A stretch of DNA of 64,000 nucleotides from Micromonospora parathelypteridis (GCF_014201145.1 NZ_JACHDP010000001.1:124001-188000); one strand, 5' to 3'; shown: positions 18,685-26,972, counted from the first letter of the stretch. Notes: a model not told the origin generated them from the sequence alone. A program made the numbers and translations.

Positions 18685-19602
18685 TCAGGAGGTGGTGAGT
18701 GACACGCTGGCGCGACGGCTGGCGTGCCACGGGATGAGCAGTGCCTCGGCGATCTCGACCAGGACGAACAGGACGATGCCGATGGCGGACATCAGGATCA
18801 GGTCGGCGAACAGCAGCGGGGCGTCGAGGTTGCCGTTGGCCAGCAACAGGACGTAGCCGAGCCCTTCGCTGGCACCGACGAACTCACCGACCACGGCACC
18901 GACCACCGCGAGGGTGACCGCCACCTTCAGGCCGGCCATCAGGTGCGGCAACGCGTTCGGGAAACGGATCTTGCGGAAGGTGCGCCACGGCCCGGCACCC
19001 ATCGTGGCGGCGAGGTCGAGCAGCTCCGGATCGGTGGAGCGCAGCCCGGCCACGCCGGAGATGACCACCGGGAAGAACGCGATGAGCACCGCCAGGATGA
19101 TCTTCGGGGTGAGGCCGAGGCCGAACCAGACCACCAGCAGCGGCGCGATGGCGATCTTCGGGATGACCTGTGCGAACAGGACGATCGGGTAGAGCGCCTT
19201 GTCCAGGGTGCGCGAGTAGGCGATGGCGACCGCGGTGGCCAGACCCAGCGCGGCGGCCAGCACGAAGCCGAGCACCGTCTCGTAGAGGGTGACCAGGGTG
19301 TGTCGGGCCAACTCGGACCACTGGCCGGTCATCGTCTCCCAGACCTGGCCGGGGGTGGGCACCAGGTAGTTCGGGACGTACTCCCGGGCGGCCACGAACC
19401 ACCAGGCGGCGACGAAGGCCGCGAGCACCAGCGCCGGGCGCCAGAGCGAGTCGGCGAAGGTCACCGCTCGACGGCCGAGCGTCGGCCGAGGGGGGCGGCC
19501 ACCGGTGCCGGGCGGTCGACCGGCCACCGTGGACGAAACCACGCCGTCGGTGGCCGCCGATCCGGCCCGTTGGCCCGCCGTGTCCAGAGCGTTCTCGGTC
19601 AC
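18685..19602 (-). CDS. ABC importer permease, SsuC/TauC type
   Basis: 305 aa with six hydrophobic helices; the BPD_transp_1 EAA loop is seen as LDLAATMGAGPWRTFRKIRFPNALP. The N-terminal ~45 residues are polar and Gly/Pro-rich before the first helix. The GTG at 19602 has an excellent GAGGAGG site; an upstream ATG-type start at 19632 has none. First gene of the operon 19602 to 12498. Two similar boxes (GGCAAACGCTTTCC and GGCAAGGCCTTTCC) lie upstream. Confidence 0.88.
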   Translation of the reverse strand: MTENALDTAGQRAGSAATDGVVSSTVAGRPPGTGGRPPRPTLGRRAVTFADSLWRPALVLAAFVAAWWFVAAREYVPNYLVPTPGQVWETMTGQWSELARHTLVTLYETVLGFVLAAALGLATAVAIAYSRTLDKALYPIVLFAQVIPKIAIAPLLVVWFGLGLTPKIILAVLIAFFPVVISGVAGLRSTDPELLDLAATMGAGPWRTFRKIRFPNALPHLMAGLKVAVTLAVVGAVVGEFVGASEGLGYVLLLANGNLDAPLLFADLILMSAIGIVLFVLVEIAEALLIPWHASRRASVSLTTS

Positions 19603-19659
19603 GCGGAACCTCCTCGGGGCCCGGCCCGGCATTCACGGAAGGGGCCGGTCGGCGGATCA

Positions 19660-19714
19660 GGCAAACGCTTTCCTGGAGCGTAGGCGGCCCACCAATACCA
19701 GGCAAGGCCTTTCC
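19660..19714. promoter_or_regulatory. Pair of LacI-type operator-like boxes before the importer operon
   Basis: GGCAAACGCTTTCC at 19660-19673 and GGCAAGGCCTTTCC at 19701-19714 differ at 3 of 14 positions and start 41 bp apart, close to four helical turns, so a regulator could bind both on one DNA face. They lie 58-112 bp before the permease start. A related box flanks the LacI-family gene. Confidence 0.5.
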
Positions 19715-19768
19715 TCGATCTGTTTCCACCGATGCGTACCGAGCCCGGCAATCATGACTTGTGGACGG

Positions 19769-20488
19769 TCAGCCGGTCGCCGGGTAGGTGTCGAGCAGGC
19801 CACACATGCCCAGCCGACCCCGCTCGACCGGCTCGTCCACCGCGTACACCCCCGCCTCGCCCAGGTGACCGGGGTCCCCCCGTTCGAGGGCGTCGAGCTG
19901 CACGCCGGTTCCGGCGGCGGCGCGGCCCGCGCCGGCCTCCCACCGCTGCCGCCACCGCGCCAACAGCGGCTGACGTAGCGCGATCGCCGCGGCATGGAAC
20001 GCGGCCAGCGCCGCCGGACCACCGGACCGCAGCGCCTGGAAGCCGGTCACCGCAAGATCCCTCCTGCGGTACGCAGAGCGCACGTCCGCGCCCGGCGCTC
20101 CCCCGTCGGGCAGCGCCACCGCGGCCGCGTACGAGGCCGGATCGGCCAGCACGTCGGGCGGGAACGTCAGCACCGCGTCGCCGGCCTCGGGCAGACCGCT
20201 GTTCTGCATGAGCACCACAATGGTCAGACCACCTCCGTTGACCAGGCGGTGCACGGTGCCCGGCTCGAACCAGACCACCGCGCCCGGCCGCAGCGGAGTC
20301 TCCCGGAAGCCGGCAGTGGTCAGGGTCTGCACCGCGCCCTCGCCGTCGGTCACCACGTAACCCTCGGTGCAGCAGAGGTGCATGTGCGGGGTGCCGCCCA
20401 CCAGGCCGTCCGGGGCGACGGTGTCGTAGACGCGCAGGCGGGAGACCCCGATGCCGCCGGGCAGCGGGGCGGCGAAGTGATCCGACAC
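19769..20488 (-). CDS. Cupin-domain protein
   Basis: 239 aa, soluble. The N-terminal ~120 residues are a cupin fold: motif 1 around HMHLCCTEGYVVTDGEG and motif 2 RPGAVVWFEPGTVHRL, with His and Glu positioned to bind a metal. The C-terminal ~110 residues are Ala/Arg-rich and not assigned. Cupins of this size are often sugar or sugar-acid isomerases, dioxygenases or ligand sensors. GTG start at 20488 with GGGAGG upstream. It is divergent from the LacI-family gene, with an operator-like box between, and lies upstream of the importer operon on the same strand, so it probably belongs to the same pathway. Confidence 0.75.
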   Translation of the reverse strand: MSDHFAAPLPGGIGVSRLRVYDTVAPDGLVGGTPHMHLCCTEGYVVTDGEGAVQTLTTAGFRETPLRPGAVVWFEPGTVHRLVNGGGLTIVVLMQNSGLPEAGDAVLTFPPDVLADPASYAAAVALPDGGAPGADVRSAYRRRDLAVTGFQALRSGGPAALAAFHAAAIALRQPLLARWRQRWEAGAGRAAAGTGVQLDALERGDPGHLGEAGVYAVDEPVERGRLGMCGLLDTYPATG

Positions 20489-20506
20489 GGCCGGGCCTCC
20501 CTGCGG

Positions 20507-20518
20507 GAAAGGGCTTTC
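20507..20518. promoter_or_regulatory. Operator-like box between cupin and LacI-family genes
   Basis: GAAAGGGCTTTC, symmetric at 10 of 12 positions, 19 bp before the cupin start and 63 bp before the LacI-family start. It resembles GAAAGCGCTTTC at 1747 and the CTTTCC half-sites at 19660-19714. A local autoregulatory site is the natural reading. Confidence 0.5.
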
Positions 20519-20581
20519 TCTGCGGTACCGTGACGCTAGCCGGCACGACGAAACGCCGTCAACAGATCGAGGGGGCGGGCC

Positions 20582-21655
20582 ATGGCGACCCTGTCCGATG
20601 TGGCGCGCCGTGCGGGCGTCTCACCCGCCACCGCCTCCCGTGTGATCAACGGCAGCAGCAAGCCGGTCACCGACGAGCTGCGCGAGCGAGTGCTCGCTGC
20701 GGTCGCCGAGCTGCAGTACGTGCCGAACGCACACGCCCAACTGCTGGCCCGCTCGCACCGCAGCGCGGTCGGCGTGATCGTGCACGACGTCTCCGACCCG
20801 TACTTCGCCGAGATCACCCGTGGTCTGCAACGCGTCGCCACCGACCAGGGCCGGCTCTTGATGATCTGCAACAGCTACCGGGACCCGGACCGTGAGCTGG
20901 AGTACGTGGAGCTGCTGCGCGGCCACCAGGTGGCGGCACTGATCCTGGCCGGCTCCGGCTACCACGACGAGGCGTTCACCCGGCAACTCAACGAGAAGCT
21001 CGCCGCGTACGAGGCGACCGGCGGCCGGGTCGCGGTGATCGGTCGCCACGAGCACTCCGGCGACGCGGTGATGCCGGACAACCGGGCCGGCGGTTACCTC
21101 GCTGGTCGGGAGCTGTGCGGGCTGGGGCACCGGGCGATCGGCGTGGTCGCCGGCCCGCGCATCCTCACCACCACGACCGACCGGCTGGCCGGCCTCCGGC
21201 AGGCCCTCACCGAGCAGGGCCGCGACCTGCCCGAGCGGCGCATCCGGTACGCCGAGTTCGACCGCGACGGCGGGGCCGAGGCGACCGCCCGGCTGCTCGA
21301 CGCCGACCCGGAGCTGACCGCGATCGTGGCGCTCAACGACTCGATGGCCATCGGCGCGCTCGCCACCCTGCGGGCCCGTTCGCTGGCGGTGCCGCAGCAG
21401 GTCTCCGTGGTGGGCTTCGACGACATGCCGATCGCCCGGGACGTGACCCCGGCGCTGACCACCGTGCGGCTGCCGCTGGTCGACATGGGAGTACGGGCGA
21501 TGTCCCTGGTGCTCGGCGCCGAGGCACCGACGCCCCGGGTCGAGGTGCTCCCCGCCGAGCTGGTCCGCCGCGACACCGCCGGTCCCGTCCCGCATTCCGC
21601 CCGTGCCTCGGCAGGCCCGGCGCCGCGCGCGCGAAGAGGTGACGCCACCCCGTGA
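20582..21655 (+). CDS. LacI-family transcriptional regulator
   Basis: 357 aa. Helix-turn-helix and hinge at residues ~3-50 (TLSDVARRAGVSPATASRVINGS, then the YVPNAHAQLLA hinge helix), followed by a periplasmic-binding-like ligand domain (VGVIVHDVSDPYFAEI, VALNDSMAIGAL, VSVVGFDDMPIA). It therefore senses a small carbohydrate-like ligand. The C-terminal ~25 residues beyond the fold are Ala/Pro/Arg-rich and probably disordered. Its position beside the cupin gene and near the boxes at 19660, 19701 and 20507 makes it the likely repressor of the importer/dehydrogenase operon. Confidence 0.92.
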   Translation: MATLSDVARRAGVSPATASRVINGSSKPVTDELRERVLAAVAELQYVPNAHAQLLARSHRSAVGVIVHDVSDPYFAEITRGLQRVATDQGRLLMICNSYRDPDRELEYVELLRGHQVAALILAGSGYHDEAFTRQLNEKLAAYEATGGRVAVIGRHEHSGDAVMPDNRAGGYLAGRELCGLGHRAIGVVAGPRILTTTTDRLAGLRQALTEQGRDLPERRIRYAEFDRDGGAEATARLLDADPELTAIVALNDSMAIGALATLRARSLAVPQQVSVVGFDDMPIARDVTPALTTVRLPLVDMGVRAMSLVLGAEAPTPRVEVLPAELVRRDTAGPVPHSARASAGPAPRARRGDATP

Positions 21656-21668
21656 GCGGGCTCAGCCC

Positions 21669-22688
21669 GTGAGCGGGGTCAGCCCGACGCAGCGTCGGAT
21701 CACGAGCGACGACGTGGCGTACCTGCTGCGTGCGTCGTTCGGGTCGCGAACCCGGGTTCGTGACGCCGGTCCGCTGGCCGGCGGCGGGTACGCGACGGTC
21801 TGGTGGGCGCTGCTCGACGACGACAGCCGGGTGGTGCTGAAGCTGGCCCCACCGGCCGGAACGCCACTGCTGCGCTACGAACGAGGACTCTGCGCCGCCG
21901 AGGCACGATACTTCCGACTCGTCGCCGAACGTGCGCCGCAGGTGCCCGTACCCCCGGTCCTGCATCACGGCGCCGACCCGGCGTACGGCGAGTGGTTGGT
22001 CACCGCGCTGCTGCCCGGCCGGTCGCTGCGCGAGCTGGCCGAGGCCGGTGTCGCGGCCGACGACGGCCCGGCGCGGTACGACCTCGGGGCGGCCCTCGCC
22101 GCGCTGCACCGGGTCACCGGCGACCGGTTCGGGTACGACGGCGACCGGGCCGACGGGTCGACCTGGCGGGCAGCGTTCACGGCGATGCTCGACGCGCTGC
22201 TGGCCGACGCGACCGAGTGGGACGTCCGGCTGCCGGTGACCCCGGAGCGCCTGCACGCGCTGGTGGGGTCGCACGCGGACGACTTGGACGAGGTGCGCCG
22301 CCCCGCCCTGCTGCACTTCGACTGCTGGGACGGCAACGTGCTGGCCGCGCCGGGTGCGGACGGCCGGCTGCGGCTGCGTGGGCTGGTGGACGGTGAGCGG
22401 TTCCTCTACGGCGACCCGCTGCTGGACCTGGTCTCGCCAGTGCTGTTCCGACGCGTCGAGGACGACCTGGAGCTGCCCCTGCTGCGCGGCTACCGGGCCG
22501 CCGCCGTCTCGCCGCTGGTGCTGGACGCGTCCGCGCGCCGACGGCTCGGCCTCTACCGCTTGCACCTGTACCTGTTGATGACCGTCGAGATGCCCAGCCG
22601 GGGCATGACCCCGCAGAGCCACCCGCAGCGGCACGCCCGGCTCGCGGCCCTGCTGGATTCGGAGCTGGCCGCGCTCGCCCTCGACTGA
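21669..22688 (+). CDS. Aminoglycoside-phosphotransferase-fold kinase
   Basis: About 339 aa. Kinase-like fold with the ATP-binding lysine in SRVVLKLAPP, the catalytic-loop motif HFDCWDGN (form HxDxxxxN) and the metal-binding segment LVDGERFLYGDPLLDL. The APH group phosphorylates sugars, amino alcohols or drugs; a sugar kinase would suit the operon nearby, but this is inference. The GTG at 21669 follows the LacI-family stop by 13 bases. A GTG at 21639 inside the LacI gene is a fair alternative. Confidence 0.8.
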   Translation: MSGVSPTQRRITSDDVAYLLRASFGSRTRVRDAGPLAGGGYATVWWALLDDDSRVVLKLAPPAGTPLLRYERGLCAAEARYFRLVAERAPQVPVPPVLHHGADPAYGEWLVTALLPGRSLRELAEAGVAADDGPARYDLGAALAALHRVTGDRFGYDGDRADGSTWRAAFTAMLDALLADATEWDVRLPVTPERLHALVGSHADDLDEVRRPALLHFDCWDGNVLAAPGADGRLRLRGLVDGERFLYGDPLLDLVSPVLFRRVEDDLELPLLRGYRAAAVSPLVLDASARRRLGLYRLHLYLLMTVEMPSRGMTPQSHPQRHARLAALLDSELAALALD

Positions 22689-22735
22689 GCGAAATCCCGT
22701 TGCCCGGCCGGGGCACCGCTCGTAACCTGCCCGGC

Positions 22736-23221
22736 GTGCAGATTCGGGAGTTCGTGACGGAGGACTGGGCGCAGGTCTGGCCGATCGTCGAAGAGGTGAT
22801 CCGGGCCCGGGAGACCTTTCCCTACGACCCGGCGATGACCGCCGACGCCGCCTACGGCATGTGGGCTGAGGTTCCGCCGGGCCGGACCGTCGTCGCGGTC
22901 GACGGTGAGCGGGTCCTCGGCACCGCGAAGATGGGCACCAACCGGCCCGGACCGGGCGCCCACGTGTCCACCGCCAGCTTCATGGTCGCCGCCGACGCCC
23001 GGGGCCGGGGCGTCGGCACCGCGCTGTGCCGCGACGCGCTGGCCTGGGCCCGCCAACAGGGGTACGCGGGCATGCAGTTCAACGCCGTGGTGCAGAGCAA
23101 CCGGTCGGCGGTCGACCTGTACCGGCGGGAGGGTTTCGACGTGGTCGGCACCGTGCCGGGCGCGTTTCGCCACCCCGCCCTCGGCCGGGTCGGCCTGCAC
23201 GTCATGTACCAGGAGTTCTGA
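22736..23221 (+). CDS. GNAT-family N-acetyltransferase
   Basis: About 161 aa. Acetyl-CoA-binding motif A is clear: SFMVAADARGRGVGTALCRDAL, with the RGRGVG pyrophosphate loop, followed by the C-terminal NRSAVDLYRREGFDVVG. Starts VQIREFVTEDWAQVWPIVEEVI, typical of the group that resembles phosphinothricin acetyltransferase. GTG at 22736 is chosen; residues encoded upstream (MPGRG...) are unlike the family. The acceptor is unknown. Confidence 0.85.
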   Translation: MQIREFVTEDWAQVWPIVEEVIRARETFPYDPAMTADAAYGMWAEVPPGRTVVAVDGERVLGTAKMGTNRPGPGAHVSTASFMVAADARGRGVGTALCRDALAWARQQGYAGMQFNAVVQSNRSAVDLYRREGFDVVGTVPGAFRHPALGRVGLHVMYQEF

Positions 23222-23295
23222 CCTGCGCCTCCGACCGTCCCTGGTGGGCTGACCGGCTTCGCTGGCCGGGGGCCATGGTGGTCGGCAGAGCCTTT

Positions 23296-23389
23296 GGAGC
23301 TGATGTCGTAAACGAATCGGCCGCTCGCCGTGCCGTTTGAGCCGTGCCGTTTGAGCCGTGCCGGCTGAATCGTCTACGACATCAGCTCC
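23296..23389. repeat. Large imperfect hairpin with tandem repeats in the loop
   Basis: Left arm 23296-23322 and right arm 23363-23389 pair over 27 bp with about three mismatches; the outer 15 bp (GGAGCTGATGTCGTA / TACGACATCAGCTCC) are perfect. The ~40-nt loop holds a tandem repeat of GCCGTGCCGTTTGA. The right arm continues into direct-repeat copy A. It may be the terminator of the genes on both sides or the folded recombination site of a mobile cassette. Confidence 0.7.
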
Positions 23390-23425
23390 ATAGCGTCTCA
23401 ACCACTGACCGTGCCCCCGGCCGAG
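23375..23425. repeat. Direct repeat copy A flanking the TM-Nudix gene
   Basis: 51 bp that recur at 24624-24674 in the same orientation with three mismatches (at 23390, 23416 and 23424). Read on the minus strand, this copy contains a duplicate of the last codons and stop of the MFS gene (ending GTVSG-stop). Confidence 0.8.
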
Positions 23426-23505
23426 GCAGCGCTCCGCGCCTCGGTCACGTGCGCAAGGCTCGGTTGGGCAACCGGGCGAGCTGACCACATCGATATCCTT
23501 GCTGA

Positions 23506-24642
23506 GTGACCCTCAAGGGAGCATTGGCGTGGATCGTCACAGGCGGCGTGGGTCTTCTCGTCGGCGCCACGGTGGGTCTGTTGCTGACAGTGGTCTTTGA
23601 GGATCCGCTCAAGAAGCTCCTGCAGAGGCTTCGTCGGCGGGGAAGATTTATGCGGGCGGGCCGGCGGGCGGCGAAAGCTGTGGACTTCGACTTCGGCGGA
23701 GTCACGTCACAGTGCATGATCGTGACTGGCGACGGCACCGAGGCCATCAAAGAGGAGCTGGTGCACCTCATCGTCAGTGACGAGCCGGTCGAGCTACCGG
23801 CGGAGTTGGCGGCCTGGCGATCGGAGATCGCCGCTGAGGAGCAGGCCAGGGCAGATTCCGGAGCACCGCACCACTGGAATGGTGATTGTTTCGCGGTTGC
23901 TGAACTGGTCGAAGAGCGGACTTCCCGCGACGAGGAGGTGGAGCTTTTCCTCCACCTCCGGCGCACCGACTACTACAGCTTCCTGGCCAGCCAGAACCTC
24001 GACAGGCGCTTTCGGGACGGCACCACGCCACGAACCAGGTACATCGATCCAGTCGGTCACCGCAGAGCACCGGCCTTCATGTCGCTGAGCCTCGGTACCA
24101 GCATTTTGGTCATCACGACCGACAACCGCGTTCTGATCTGCCAGCGGAGCCCCAGGGTCGGTTCCCGACCGCTGCACTGGGGTGTCTCGGCAGATGAGGG
24201 GCTCAGCGCACGACTCGACTCGCCCAGCGGCCTTCCCCCTCGGCTACATGCTGCCGCGCGACGTGGGCTCGGCGAGGAACTTGCACTTGAGGATCACGAG
24301 TACCGCCTCGCCCTGCTCGGCATCACCATCGACACCGAACGGCACCAGTGGGACTCGGTGTTCGTGGCGTACGCGCATGACCTCACCTCGGAGCAACTCG
24401 AACGTCGTATGAAGCGCGGCACGAAGGACGGCTCGCTGGAGATCGCATCCTGGGAGTTCGTGTCCTTCGATGTAAGGTCCGTCCTGCAGCGGCTACACGC
24501 CGGGCAGCCGGAGCGGAAGTGGACTCCGGTCGCGCCCGTGGCCCTCTACCTCGCCCTGGTCCACGAATACGGACGATGGCGTGTAGAACGGCTGAGCAGG
24601 CGTCACGCGGCCAGGATGGTGCGTACGACATCAGCTCCGTAG
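23506..24642 (+). CDS. Membrane-anchored Nudix-like protein on a repeat-flanked segment
   Basis: 378 aa. One N-terminal membrane helix (residues ~8-30, WIVTGGVGLLVGATVGLLLTVV), a basic stretch, a middle domain of unknown fold (~55-180), then a C-terminal Nudix-like fold (~195-370). The Nudix box is degenerate: LHAAARRGLGEELAL has the EE metal pair but not the full GX5EX7REUXEEXGU. Base composition is clearly less GC-rich than that of the neighbours. It is bracketed by the 51-bp repeats, and its last six codons and stop lie inside copy B, so the original C-terminus may differ. The TM-plus-nucleotide-fold layout recalls effector or sensor proteins of nucleotide-signal systems; that is speculation. 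Confidence 0.75.
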   Translation: MTLKGALAWIVTGGVGLLVGATVGLLLTVVFEDPLKKLLQRLRRRGRFMRAGRRAAKAVDFDFGGVTSQCMIVTGDGTEAIKEELVHLIVSDEPVELPAELAAWRSEIAAEEQARADSGAPHHWNGDCFAVAELVEERTSRDEEVELFLHLRRTDYYSFLASQNLDRRFRDGTTPRTRYIDPVGHRRAPAFMSLSLGTSILVITTDNRVLICQRSPRVGSRPLHWGVSADEGLSARLDSPSGLPPRLHAAARRGLGEELALEDHEYRLALLGITIDTERHQWDSVFVAYAHDLTSEQLERRMKRGTKDGSLEIASWEFVSFDVRSVLQRLHAGQPERKWTPVAPVALYLALVHEYGRWRVERLSRRHAARMVRTTSAP

Positions 24643-24674
24643 CGTCTCAACCACTGACCGTGCCGCCGGCCGGG
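24624..24674. repeat. Direct repeat copy B flanking the TM-Nudix gene
   Basis: Matches 23375-23425 at 48 of 51 positions. It contains the 3' ends of both convergent genes: the Nudix stop at 24640-24642 and the MFS stop at 24647-24649. Confidence 0.8.
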
Positions 24675-25936
24675 GCCGCGCGGAGCCCTGGCTGCACAGG
24701 GGCTGGGCCCGTGGCGGCGCGGCGGATCGGGGTGCAGAGACCACCCGCCGCGACCAGTAGGCACCCCGCCCCCGCCACGAGGGTGACCACCTGGACGCCG
24801 TACCGGCCGGCGGCCCAGGTCATCGCGGCCGCGCCGATCGGCCCGAGGGCGTAGTGCGTGCTCCAGAACGCCGAGGTGACCCGGCCGAGCAGGTGGTCGG
24901 GGGTGATCTCCTGGCGCAGCGACATCGAGCAGATCCCGCCGATGCTGAGGCAGCACAGATACACCGCGGTCAGCGCGGTGACCGCCGGTACGGTCGCCGC
25001 GAGGCCGACGCCCGCCACCGCGAAGCCGCAGATCGTGTGCGCGCCGATCCAGGTCGGGCCGAAGCCGCGACGACGGCGCAGCGGGGCTACCAGCAGCGCG
25101 CCGACGACCGTGCCCAGCGCCGCCAGGCCGAGCACGATGCCGACGGTGCCCTCGGAGCCGCCGAGGTCGTGTGTGACGTGGTAGATCAGCACGTCGGTGA
25201 AGCCGTAGGTCAGGAAGATGAAGACCGACAACAGGACGGTCAGGGCGCGGAGCACGGGCTGTCGCCACAGAAACCGCGCACCGGCGAGAAACTCGACCAG
25301 CGGTCTCTCCCGGGTTGCCGGTGCGGCGTCGTCGGCCCGCACGGGTCGTAGTCGGATCAGCCACAGACCGGTCGCGGAGAGCGCGAAGCTCGCCGCGTTG
25401 ACGGCGATGGCGATCGCCGGGCCGAAGCGAGCCGACACCACGCCGGCGAGCAGCGGCCCGAGGACGGCCGTCGCCGCGTACGTCGCCTGCAGCCGGCCGT
25501 TGGCCTCGGTGATCCGGTCGGAGTCGACGAGGTTGCGGACCGCGGTCACCGCGGCGACCTGGAACACCATGCCGGCCGCCTCGCAGATCGGTAGCACGAC
25601 GAAGAGCAGCCAGACCTCCGGGCCGACGAGCCAGATCAGTGGCACCAGTCCATAGAGCACCAACCGGACCAGGTCCGCCACGATCATCAGGGTGCGCCGG
25701 TCGTACCGATCGACCAGCACCCCGCCGAAGATCCCGGCGGCGACGGACGCCGCACCCGCCACGGCGGTGAGCAGACCCATCTGCGCCACCGACCCGGTCG
25801 CCTGGAGAACCAGCAGCGGCACCGCAAGGTAGGCGAACGAGTCGCCGGCGGCGGAGAGTGCCTGCGCCACCCAGTACGTGCCGAACGTGCGGTCCCGCCA
25901 CAGCGGAGCCCGGCCAGCGGAGACAGTTCGGCTCAT
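24647..25936 (-). CDS. MFS transporter, MFS_3 / EntS-like
   Basis: 429 aa with 12 predicted helices. The opening WRDRTFGTYWVAQALSAAGDSFAYLAVPLLVL and GGVLVDRYDRRTLMIVADLVR (motif A between TM2 and TM3) are typical of the MFS_3 group of exporters. The cargo could be a drug, siderophore or metabolite; none is indicated. The 3' end lies in repeat copy B, and a duplicate of its last codons is present in copy A 1.25 kb away. It lies 25 bp downstream of the LysR gene on the same strand, so they may be co-transcribed. Confidence 0.9.
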   Translation of the reverse strand: MSRTVSAGRAPLWRDRTFGTYWVAQALSAAGDSFAYLAVPLLVLQATGSVAQMGLLTAVAGAASVAAGIFGGVLVDRYDRRTLMIVADLVRLVLYGLVPLIWLVGPEVWLLFVVLPICEAAGMVFQVAAVTAVRNLVDSDRITEANGRLQATYAATAVLGPLLAGVVSARFGPAIAIAVNAASFALSATGLWLIRLRPVRADDAAPATRERPLVEFLAGARFLWRQPVLRALTVLLSVFIFLTYGFTDVLIYHVTHDLGGSEGTVGIVLGLAALGTVVGALLVAPLRRRRGFGPTWIGAHTICGFAVAGVGLAATVPAVTALTAVYLCCLSIGGICSMSLRQEITPDHLLGRVTSAFWSTHYALGPIGAAAMTWAAGRYGVQVVTLVAGAGCLLVAAGGLCTPIRRAATGPAPVQPGLRAAPAGGTVSG

Positions 25937-25961
25937 CGCGACGAGAGTAGTGGCGCTGCCG

Positions 25962-26867
25962 TCAGCCGGTCTTGGTGAGGTCGGTCGTGGCCGCGAGTTC
26001 CGTCACCACGTCCAGGAACCGGTGCAGGGTGGGTGAGGTGTTGTCCGGCAGCCACACCATCTCGGTCTGCGCGTAGGCGCCGGTCAGCGGGACGAACACC
26101 ACGCCGGTGCGGCGCAGGCTGGCTGCCGAGCTGGCGAGCCGGGTGACGCCGAGCCCAGCGGCGACCAGGCCGAGAAGGCTCTGCACGCTCGCTTCCTCCT
26201 GGACGATGTTCGGCGCGAAGCCCGCTTCCCGGAACTGTTCCTCGAAGGCGTGGTGCCAGGGTTCCCAGGAACTGCGCGGCGTCGTCACCCACGGTTCGTC
26301 CGCCAGGTCGGCGAGCTCCAGTTCGGCGCGGCCGGCGAGCGGGTGGCCCTCGGGTAGCACGGCGCACACCGGTTCGGTCGCCAGGCTCCTGGATTGCAGG
26401 CCGGGAACGAGCGTGGTCCGGGTGAAGGCGGCGTCGTACTGGCCGCCGAGGACACCCTGGACCAGGGACGCGATGCTGGTGGACTCGGTGGCCAGGTGAA
26501 GATCGGGAAGCTGGTCGCGCACCGCCCGGACCACCGGGGGCAGGAGGTGGTTGGCGACGGTGGTCAGGAAGGCGAGCCGGAGGGTGCCGACCTCGCCCCG
26601 CAGGGCCCGTCCCACGACGGCGACGGCCTCGTCGGCGCGGTCCAGCACGGCCCGCGCCTCGGGCACGAACAGGGCGCCGATGTCGGTCAGGGTGGTGCCG
26701 CGGGAGTCGCGGGCGAACAGCTTCACTCCGAGGGTGCGTTCCAGCGCGGTGATCTGCTGGGACAGCGACTGCTGGGCGATCATCAGGCGGGCGGAGGCTC
26801 GCGTGAAGCTCAGCTCCTCCGCAAGGACCAGGAAGTATCGCAGTTGCCGCAGCTCAGGGGTGGCCAC
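25962..26867 (-). CDS. LysR-family transcriptional regulator
   Basis: 301 aa. N-terminal winged helix-turn-helix (ELRQLRYFLVLAEELSFTRASARLMIAQQSLSQQITALERTLG) and a C-terminal effector domain of the periplasmic-binding type from ~90. Full length for the family. The GTG at 26867 gives the usual short leader before LRQLRYF; a GTG at 26888 adds seven residues. It may control the MFS gene 25 bp downstream, but LysR proteins often act on a divergent gene, and here the upstream gene is the convergent-side FMN reductase on the same strand. Confidence 0.9.
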   Translation of the reverse strand: MATPELRQLRYFLVLAEELSFTRASARLMIAQQSLSQQITALERTLGVKLFARDSRGTTLTDIGALFVPEARAVLDRADEAVAVVGRALRGEVGTLRLAFLTTVANHLLPPVVRAVRDQLPDLHLATESTSIASLVQGVLGGQYDAAFTRTTLVPGLQSRSLATEPVCAVLPEGHPLAGRAELELADLADEPWVTTPRSSWEPWHHAFEEQFREAGFAPNIVQEEASVQSLLGLVAAGLGVTRLASSAASLRRTGVVFVPLTGAYAQTEMVWLPDNTSPTLHRFLDVVTELAATTDLTKTG

Positions 26868-26972
26868 AAGGACAGACTGTAGCGGCACGGCGTGCCTGAC
26901 CAGCCGGGAAGTGGGCAGACGGAGACGGCCGCGGGAGGATCCCGCGACCGTCTCCGGAAGTGCTCGAAACGA

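Noticed and set aside
23296..24674. Calling the Nudix segment a true integron cassette
   Set aside because: No integrase and no attC core triplets could be identified; only repeats, a hairpin and a composition shift are seen.
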